DNA of 52,988 nt from an uncultured Caldimonas sp. (lineage in GTDB: Bacteria; Pseudomonadota; Gammaproteobacteria; Burkholderiales; Burkholderiaceae), in NCBI RefSeq assembly GCF_946480305.1, contig NZ_CAMLJQ010000027.1, forward strand, positions 1 through 52,988. The letters run 5' to 3'. Of the stretch, positions 47,919-52,988 are shown in pieces (the stretch's first letter is position 1; each line of letters opens with the position of its first letter). The notes below the pieces were generated by a model that ran no database searches, was not told where the DNA came from, and saw only the letters and a program-made list of their open reading frames with translations. The position numbers were made by a program, and so were the translations under genes.

Positions 47919-48323
47919 ATGTTTGCTGCTCAAAGAAACTACACCGCCGCATATCGCAAGGTCAACGTGGAAACGGGAGTGACCACCGCCGACCCCCACA
48001 AGCTCGTCGCCATGCTCTACGACGGTGCGCTCGATTCCATCGCCATCGCTCGCGGTGCGCTGCAGCGCAAGGACATTCCGGCCAAGGCGCAGGCGCTGAG
48101 CCGCGCGGTGCGCATCGTCGAAGAAGGGTTGCGCGGCGGGCTGGACCGCGCCGCTGGTGGCGAACTTGCCAGCAACCTTGACGGGTTGTATACCTACATC
48201 GTGGCGCGGCTGACGCACGCCAACCTGCGCAACGACGACGCCGCCCTGCGGGAATGCGCCGAGCTGCTGACCCCGCTGCGCGACGCCTGGAAGTTGATCA
48301 CCCCCCAGAAGCAAGCTGCATGA
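47919..48323 (+). CDS. fliS: Flagellin export chaperone FliS
   Basis: 134 residues. FliS hallmark: YRKVNVETGVTTADPHKLVAMLYDGAL, then KAQALSRAVRIVEEGLRGGL and LASNLDGLYTYIVARL, ending with LTPLRDAWKLI. It binds the C-terminal part of flagellin in the cytoplasm and prevents early polymerisation. AAGG stands upstream. Its stop overlaps the fliT start (ATGA). Confidence 0.95.
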   Translation: MFAAQRNYTAAYRKVNVETGVTTADPHKLVAMLYDGALDSIAIARGALQRKDIPAKAQALSRAVRIVEEGLRGGLDRAAGGELASNLDGLYTYIVARLTHANLRNDDAALRECAELLTPLRDAWKLITPQKQAA

Positions 48324-48673
48324 AGCACCTCGACAGCACCTCCTACCTCTGCTACGACACGGTGGCCACCATGCCAGACGAAACGCTCCTGCAGTACTAC
48401 GAGGCAATCGAAAGAGCCAGTGAAGACATGCTGCAGGCCGCCCGCGACGGCGACTGGGACCGTGTCGTCAAGCTCGAAGGCGCCTGTGCCGTGCTGATCT
48501 CGCAGTTGAAGCACGCGGCCGCCAAGCGTGAGCTCGATCCGGAAGAGGCCCGGCTGAAGAGCAGAATCATGCGTCGCATCCTGCAGAACGACGCGCAGAT
48601 CCGCAACCTGGCCGAGCCCTGGCTCGAAGACCTCGACCGGCTGCTCGCCGGCTCCCCGAAGTCCGTTCACTGA
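48320..48673 (+). CDS. fliT: FliT-like flagellar chaperone
   Basis: 117 residues, all-helical, directly coupled to fliS by a 4-base ATGA overlap. Helices ALERASEDMLQAARDGDWDRV-like (YYEAIERASEDMLQAARDG) and EEARLKSRIMRRILQNDAQIRNL fit the FliT family, which chaperones FliD and, in enterics, also binds FlhDC. A later start (48371, MPDETLLQYY) is possible. FliT proteins diverge strongly, so the call relies partly on gene order. Confidence 0.82.
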   Translation: MKHLDSTSYLCYDTVATMPDETLLQYYEAIERASEDMLQAARDGDWDRVVKLEGACAVLISQLKHAAAKRELDPEEARLKSRIMRRILQNDAQIRNLAEPWLEDLDRLLAGSPKSVH

Positions 48674-48704
48674 CACTCAGCCGCCCTCGGCCGCGCCGGA
48701 ATCC

Positions 48705-49472
48705 ATGGAAACGATGCCGATGCCCCTGCCCACCGAGCCCCAGGCCCGGGCGGCGCTGGACGATTTCCGCATCTTCGAGCCTTTCGAGATGCTCTCCCTG
48801 CTGCGCCAGATGGCGCAGCAGCGCGTACTGGTGACCATCGCCACGCCCAGCGGCGCGAGCTACACGACCAGCGTGTGGGAAGTCGACCGTGGCAAGGGGG
48901 TGGTCCGCTTCACCGCCGACCGCCACGACCCGCAACTCGAACGGGTGCTCGACTCCGACGATGCCGTCGCGGTGAGCTACCTCGACAACATCAAGATCCA
49001 GTTCGACGTCGACGGCCTCGTGCACGTGCACGCCGGCGGCGGCGTCAGCGCGCTGAACTGCAGCTTCCCGCAGGAGATGTTCCGCTTCCAGCGGCGCAAC
49101 AGCTTCCGCGTGCGGCCGCTGCTGACCACACCGCCGCAGGCTCGCTTCCTGCATCCCTCGGCGCCCGAAACGCCGATGGAGCTGCGCGTGATCGACGTGA
49201 GCATCGGCGGCATCGCGCTGTTCGTTCCGCACGACGCACCCGCACTGCAGCCCGGCGCCGAGATCCGCGACGTGGTGATCGACCTCGACGCCGAAACGCA
49301 GTTGCGCGCCCGCTTGCGCGTGGCGCACATCACCTCGATGAACGACGAGGCGCTCGGCGTGCGCGTGGGCTGCGAGATGGAGAGCATGAGCGGCGACGCA
49401 TTGCGCCTGCTGCAACGCTTCATCGACCAGACCCAGAAGCGCCGGCGCATGATGGCCGTCGACGGCTCCTGA
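48705..49472 (+). CDS. ycgR: YcgR-type flagellar brake protein (PilZ domain)
   Basis: 255 residues. The N-terminal YcgR-N domain (about 18-115) precedes a PilZ domain with the c-di-GMP-binding RxxxR in RRNSFRVRPL (about 127-132) and the DxSxxG motif in DVSIGGIALFV (about 165). With c-di-GMP bound, YcgR acts on the motor and slows or biases rotation. It sits between fliT (32 bp away) and motA, fitting a motor role. The start is uncertain: ATGs at 48705, 48714 and 48720 are all possible and none has a strong Shine-Dalgarno. Confidence 0.9.
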   Translation: METMPMPLPTEPQARAALDDFRIFEPFEMLSLLRQMAQQRVLVTIATPSGASYTTSVWEVDRGKGVVRFTADRHDPQLERVLDSDDAVAVSYLDNIKIQFDVDGLVHVHAGGGVSALNCSFPQEMFRFQRRNSFRVRPLLTTPPQARFLHPSAPETPMELRVIDVSIGGIALFVPHDAPALQPGAEIRDVVIDLDAETQLRARLRVAHITSMNDEALGVRVGCEMESMSGDALRLLQRFIDQTQKRRRMMAVDGS

Positions 49473-49592
49473 GCCGCCCCTTCTTCCTGCCTGTTTCCAC
49501 GCGACGCGGCGCGCGGCCCTGGTGGTCGTGACGCCGCGTTTCATCTTCCGCGGCCACCCTGCTTTTCTGCGCTTCGGCCCGGGCCCGCGCGC

Positions 49593-49619
49593 TCAAGATG
49601 CAGGGCAATGCGCCGATAA
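49593..49619 (+). promoter_or_regulatory. Sigma-28 promoter of motAB
   Basis: TCAAGATG, 11 bases, GCCGATAA. The -10 is a perfect consensus match. It is 68 bases upstream of the motA ATG, in the 215-bp gap after ycgR. Confidence 0.82.
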
Positions 49620-49687
49620 GACTTTCAACATCGCGGTCGCCCGTTCGGCGGCCCCTTGTGCGACGCATCTCGGAAAGTACACCGCTC

Positions 49688-50551
49688 ATGTTCGTCATCA
49701 TCGGCTACATCGTGGCGCTGGGCTGCATCTTCGGCGGCTTCATCCTCCACGGCGGCAATATCGGCGTGGTCCTGGCCGCCCTGCCCACCGAGACCATGGT
49801 AATCGGCGGCGGCGCGCTGGGTGCCTTCATCGTGAACAACCAGCCCAAGGTGCTGAAGGCCACGCTGGCTTCCATCCCGAAGCTGCTCAAGGGATCGAAG
49901 TACACCAAGGCCCGCTACATGGAGCTGATGGCGCTGCTCTACGAGATCCTGCAGAAGGCCCGCAAGGAAGGACTGATGGCGATCGAGAAGGACGTCGACG
50001 CGCCTCACGAATCGCCCCTGTTCCAGAAGTACGCCACGGTCGGTCATGACCACCACGTGGTCGAGTTCATCACCGACTACCTGCGGATGATGGTCTCCGG
50101 CAACCTCAATGCGCACGAGATCGAATCGTTGATGGACAGCGAGATCGACACCCACCACCACGAGGCCCACGCGCCCGCGGCGGCGATCCAGCGTGTGGCC
50201 GGCGGCCTGCCGGCGTTCGGCATCGTGGCCGCCGTGCTCGGCGTGGTGAACACGATGGGCTCGGTCGGCCAGCCGCCTGCCGTGCTGGGCGCGATGATCG
50301 GCTCGGCGCTGGTCGGGACCTTCCTCGGCATCCTGCTGGCCTACGCCATCGTCGAACCGCTCGCCGGCCTGCTCGAGCAGAAGAACGACGAAGGCACCAA
50401 GGAACTGCAGTGCATCAAGACCACGCTGCTGGCCAGCATGCAGGGGTATGCGCCGCAGGTCGCGGTGGAATTCGGTCGCAAGGTGCTGTACTCGACCGAG
50501 CGCCCGACCTTCGCCGAACTCGAGGGTCACGTCAAAGGCAGGAAGGCCTGA
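49688..50551 (+). CDS. motA: Flagellar motor stator protein MotA
   Basis: 287 residues with four transmembrane segments (about 1-22, 30-50, 170-192, 200-222). The cytoplasmic loop has the rotor-contacting charged region (YMELMALLYEILQKARKEG then AIEKDVDAP). Conserved Pro residues lie in the AAVLGVVNTMGSVGQPPAVLG segment before the fourth helix. MotA5-MotB2 stators use the proton gradient to turn FliG (not in this window). The start at 49688 is the family start. A sigma-28 promoter lies 68 bp upstream. Confidence 0.96.
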   Translation: MFVIIGYIVALGCIFGGFILHGGNIGVVLAALPTETMVIGGGALGAFIVNNQPKVLKATLASIPKLLKGSKYTKARYMELMALLYEILQKARKEGLMAIEKDVDAPHESPLFQKYATVGHDHHVVEFITDYLRMMVSGNLNAHEIESLMDSEIDTHHHEAHAPAAAIQRVAGGLPAFGIVAAVLGVVNTMGSVGQPPAVLGAMIGSALVGTFLGILLAYAIVEPLAGLLEQKNDEGTKELQCIKTTLLASMQGYAPQVAVEFGRKVLYSTERPTFAELEGHVKGRKA

Positions 50552-50566
50552 CGAGGGAGCGACACC

Positions 50567-51526
50567 ATGGCCGGCGATTCCAAGAAGCTGCAACCCATCA
50601 TCGTCAAGCGCGTCAGGAAGGGCGGCCATGCCCATCATGGCGGCGCCTGGAAGATCGCGTACGCCGACTTCGTGACCGCGATGATGGCGTTCTTCCTGCT
50701 GATGTGGCTGCTCGGCTCCACGACCGAAGGCGACCGCAAGGGCATCGCTGACTACTTCAGCACCCCGCTGAAGGTGTCGCTGCTCGGCGGCGGCAGCGGC
50801 TCGGGCGACTCGTCGCACGTGATCAAGGGCGGCGGCACGGACCTGTCGCGCACCACCGGCCAAGTGAAGATGGGCGACATCCATGCCCAGCGCAAGACGG
50901 TGAACCTGCAGGCGCTGAAGGAAAACCAGCGCCGCGCCGAAGCCGCGCGCATGGAACAGCTGAAGCAGCGCATCGAGACGACGCTGACCAACAACCCGCG
51001 CCTGGCCCCGTACGTTTCGCAGATCCGGCTCGACATCACCGCCGACGGCCTGCGCATCCTCATCGTCGACGACCAGAACCGGCCGATGTTCGACTCCGGC
51101 AGCGCGCTGGTGAAGGACTACATGCGCGAGATCCTGCGCGAAGTGGGCAAGTCGCTCGCGCAGGTCGACAACCGCATCACCCTCGCCGGCCACACCGACG
51201 CCGCGCCCTACAGCAACGGCGAGCGCGGCTACAGCAACTGGGAACTGTCGGCCGACCGCGCCAACGCCTCGCGCCGCGAGCTCGTGGCAGGGGGCCTGCG
51301 CGAAGACCAGGTGGTACGCGTGCTGGGCCTTGCGTCCAGCTCCCTGCTGGATCGCGACCACCCGATGAATCCCGCCAACCGGCGCATCAGCATCATCGTG
51401 ATGAACCAGGACGCCGAAGAGCGCCATGAGCGCGGCGGCGACGTGAGCCCGACCGAGGTCCCCGCCGAACCGTTACCGGGCATTCCGGACATCCGGCCCT
51501 CAAGTTTGACCCCGGTCAACCGATAA
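50567..51526 (+). CDS. motB: Flagellar motor stator protein MotB
   Basis: 319 residues. A short cytoplasmic tail ([20 protein letters not shown]) leads into a single transmembrane helix with the proton-carrying Asp34 ([20 protein letters not shown]). The periplasmic OmpA-like peptidoglycan-binding domain (about 165-285) has [14 protein letters not shown] and [16 protein letters not shown]. It is 15 bp downstream of motA, with GAGGGAG before the ATG. Its stop codon lies inside the -10 of the cheY promoter. Confidence 0.96.
   Translation: MAGDSKKLQPIIVKRVRKGGHAHHGGAWKIAYADFVTAMMAFFLLMWLLGSTTEGDRKGIADYFSTPLKVSLLGGGSGSGDSSHVIKGGGTDLSRTTGQVKMGDIHAQRKTVNLQALKENQRRAEAARMEQLKQRIETTLTNNPRLAPYVSQIRLDITADGLRILIVDDQNRPMFDSGSALVKDYMREILREVGKSLAQVDNRITLAGHTDAAPYSNGERGYSNWELSADRANASRRELVAGGLREDQVVRVLGLASSSLLDRDHPMNPANRRISIIVMNQDAEERHERGGDVSPTEVPAEPLPGIPDIRPSSLTPVNR
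51500..51526 (+). promoter_or_regulatory. Sigma-28 promoter of cheYZ, overlapping the motB stop
   Basis: TCAAGTTT, 11 bases, ACCGATAA. The last three bases are the motB TAA stop codon. It is 37 bases upstream of the cheY ATG. Confidence 0.78.
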
Positions 51527-51563
51527 CTCCATCGAACACCATTTCTCCTCGAGGACGCCACCC

Positions 51564-51956
51564 ATGAGCACCGCAGCCGACATGAAATTCCTCATCGTCG
51601 ACGACTTCTCGACCATGCGCCGCATCGTGCGGGGCCTGCTCAAGGAGATCGGGTACCAGAACGCGGAAGAGGCCGAAGACGGCGCAGTTGCCCTGCAGAT
51701 GCTGAAGAACGGCGCGTTCGACTTCGTCGTCAGCGACATCAACATGCCGAACATGAACGGCTTCGAGTTGCTGGCAAGCATCAAGCAGGACGACGCCCTG
51801 AAGCACCTGCCGGTGCTGATGGTCACCGCCGAAGCCCGCAAGGAAGACATCGTGCGTGCCGCGCAGGATGGTGCTGCCGGCTACATCGTGAAGCCCTTCA
51901 CGAAAGCCACGCTGGAAGAAAAAGTCCAGAAGATCATGCAGAAGCTGGGTAAGTAA
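51564..51956 (+). CDS. cheY: Chemotaxis response regulator CheY
   Basis: 130 residues, one receiver domain. Acid pocket Asp13/Asp14 (LIVDDFSTM), phospho-acceptor Asp58 (VVSDINMP), Thr88 (MVTAEARK) and Lys110 ([14 protein letters not shown]) are all present, as is the CheY-type Tyr107. Phosphorylated CheY binds FliM and reverses the motor. GAGG lies upstream, and its own sigma-28 promoter overlaps the end of motB. The partner kinase CheA is outside this window. Confidence 0.96.
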   Translation: MSTAADMKFLIVDDFSTMRRIVRGLLKEIGYQNAEEAEDGAVALQMLKNGAFDFVVSDINMPNMNGFELLASIKQDDALKHLPVLMVTAEARKEDIVRAAQDGAAGYIVKPFTKATLEEKVQKIMQKLGK

Positions 51957-51971
51957 AAGGAAGGCCACGCG

Positions 51972-52595
51972 ATGAAGCCCGACGATTTGCCAGAAAACGC
52001 CGCCGCCACGACCTCGCCGGAGGTGTACCAGCAGCTCGGCGAGATGACGCGCCAGTTGCACGACACGCTGACCCAGCTCGGTTTCATGCCGCGCCTGGGC
52101 GAGATCACCCACAGCCTGCCCGACGCGCGCAGCCGCCTGACCTACATCGCCGAGAAGACCGGCGAAGCCGCCGAAAAGGTGCTGAACCTGGTCGACCGCG
52201 CCAAGGCCGAGCAGGCCCAGATCGCGTCCGAGACACGCCGCATCGCCGAAGCCATCGTGGCCGACCCGGTGAAGGCCGTGGCGCGCGGCGAGGTGATGAA
52301 CTTCGTCGGCGACGTCGATGCCGCCACTGCGCGCATCGACCAGCACCTGACCGACATCATGATGGCGCAGGACTTCCATGACCTCACTGGCCAGGTCGTT
52401 GCCAAGGTCGTGAAGCTCGCCGCCGACATCGAAGACCAGCTGGTGAACCTGCTGCTGAAGACGGCTCCCGCCGGGCAGGTGCACAAGGTGGAACAGACCT
52501 TCCTGAACGGGCCCGTCGTCAATCCTGAGGGGCGCACCGACGTGGTGGCGAATCAGGAGCAGGTGGATGATCTGCTGGCGAGTTTGGGGTTCTGA
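51972..52595 (+). CDS. cheZ: CheY-P phosphatase CheZ
   Basis: 207 residues, long helical hairpin. The catalytic segment MMAQDFHDLTGQVVAKVVKL carries the conserved Asp and Gln of CheZ, which enter the CheY active site. The C-terminal CheY-binding tail ends QEQVDDLLASLGF, the typical final helix. It follows cheY by 15 bp with AAGGAAGG upstream, so the pair is one unit. An intrinsic terminator lies 49 bases after its stop. Confidence 0.95.
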   Translation: MKPDDLPENAAATTSPEVYQQLGEMTRQLHDTLTQLGFMPRLGEITHSLPDARSRLTYIAEKTGEAAEKVLNLVDRAKAEQAQIASETRRIAEAIVADPVKAVARGEVMNFVGDVDAATARIDQHLTDIMMAQDFHDLTGQVVAKVVKLAADIEDQLVNLLLKTAPAGQVHKVEQTFLNGPVVNPEGRTDVVANQEQVDDLLASLGF

Positions 52596-52643
52596 CGCTG
52601 CTTGAGACCTCGGCCCTTAGGTGGGGCCATGGAGAGGGGGAAG

Positions 52644-52680
52644 GCGCTCTGCATTCGAGCGATGCAGGGCGCTTTTTTTT
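52644..52680 (+). terminator. Intrinsic terminator after cheZ
   Basis: An 11-bp stem (GCGCTCTGCAT against ATGCAGGGCGC, with one G-U pair) and a 7-base loop, followed by eight Ts. It ends the cheYZ transcript. Confidence 0.92.
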
Positions 52681-52812
52681 GCCGGTTGCCTCGGCGGAGG
52701 TTGCTGCCTGCTGCTGCCATGCTGGGGGCTGGTGGTTTGGTTGCCCGCTGACGCGGGGGTGGCGGCTGCGCAAGCCTGCTCTTTCGCGCCGGGAGTCCGC
52801 CCCGGCGGGCGG

Positions 52813-52841
52813 GTAACTTTCTTCTGCCAGAAGAAAGTCAC
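52813..52841. repeat. Inverted repeat resembling a common Burkholderiales intergenic element
   Basis: GTAACTTTCTTCTG and CAGAAGAAAGTCAC pair with one mismatch across a single-base centre, followed by CAAAGAAGAAG. The core ACTTTCTT...AAGAAAGT with flanking CGGGCGGGT resembles an intergenic motif I recall as widespread in Burkholderiales. Only this copy is in the window. Confidence 0.5.
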
Positions 52842-52988
52842 CAAAGAAGAAGCTGGAATGCAACACCATTCGGTTCGACCGTTGTGCTTCTTCAAGTCGG
52901 CCCGGCGGGCGGTTGATCACCGCCGTGCACGCTAGCAACACCAGCTCGTCCAACGTTTCGGGTCCGCTGCGCGAGACCCTCGAGAAAG

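Larger units (their letters stand above)
52596..52988. other. 393-bp region after cheZ, to the window end
   Basis: It holds the cheZ terminator (52644-52680) and a 14-bp inverted repeat (52813-52841). The open frames here (for example 52621-52935) start inside the terminator region and lack good ribosome-binding sites and protein-like composition, so I call no gene. Confidence 0.6.

Noticed and set aside
52621..52935. Possible small gene after cheZ
   Set aside because: It begins inside the terminator region, is rich in Gly/Arg/Cys without a pattern, and has no ribosome-binding site.

Overview
The window is GC-rich, almost fully coding DNA from a betaproteobacterium. It is most likely a Burkholderiales member of the Rubrivivax/Leptothrix/Caldimonas type; that placement is inferred from gene content and style, not from a search. 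It is essentially one large motility locus. I see no tRNA, rRNA, CRISPR array, transposase or integrase.

Layout. (1) 71-5161, minus: a soluble sensor kinase with about seven PAS domains and a degenerate EAL-HDOD protein. (2) 5211-15731, minus: the rod/hook operon flgBCDEFGHIJKL, followed by the divergent flgA, flgM and flgN (15919-17553, plus). (3) 17620-20318: two accessory genes, a HAF-repeat PEP-CTERM protein and an AI-2E-family membrane protein. (4) 20361-28198, minus: flhB-flhA-flhF-flhG-like-fliA and a cytoplasmic chemoreceptor. (5) 28534-29535, minus: the master regulator flhDC. (6) 29646-43047: a carbohydrate island of eleven genes, comprising an amino-sugar nucleotide pair, two multidomain glycosyltransferases, a TPR/OGT-type (GT41) glycosyltransferase, methyltransferases, a sugar O/N-acyltransferase, a GNAT/FemAB-like protein, a 2-oxoglutarate dioxygenase and a five-bladed-propeller glycosidase-like protein. 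(7) 43495-52595, plus: two tandem flagellins, fliD, fliS, fliT, ycgR, motA, motB, cheY and cheZ.

How it fits together. FlhDC starts the cascade. The flg and flh genes build the export gate, rod, hook and rings. FliA, restrained by FlgM, then turns on the late genes. At least seven late promoters share an element of the form T(C/T)A(A/G)G-type -35, 11-12 bases, (G/A)(C/T)CGATA(A/G), before the flagellins, fliD, fliS, motA, cheY and the chemoreceptor. The sugar island lies between flhDC and the flagellin genes and is the accessory heart of the window. The best reading is that it builds and attaches a modified glycan to flagellin, with the GT41 enzyme (41101-43047), divergent to the flagellins, as the candidate Ser/Thr transferase.

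Most unusual points: an FlhG-position protein that keeps the N-terminal DQAxxLR motif but has lost the Walker A ATP-binding loop; the mosaic fusions in the glycan island; a roughly 75-bp GC-rich repeat placed right after stop codons inside two flagellar operons; and two stacked sigma-28 promoters with a long leader before the first flagellin. The fliE-R genes, fliM/N/G, the core chemotaxis genes (cheA, cheW, cheR, cheB) and rmlA/rmlB are not in this window.
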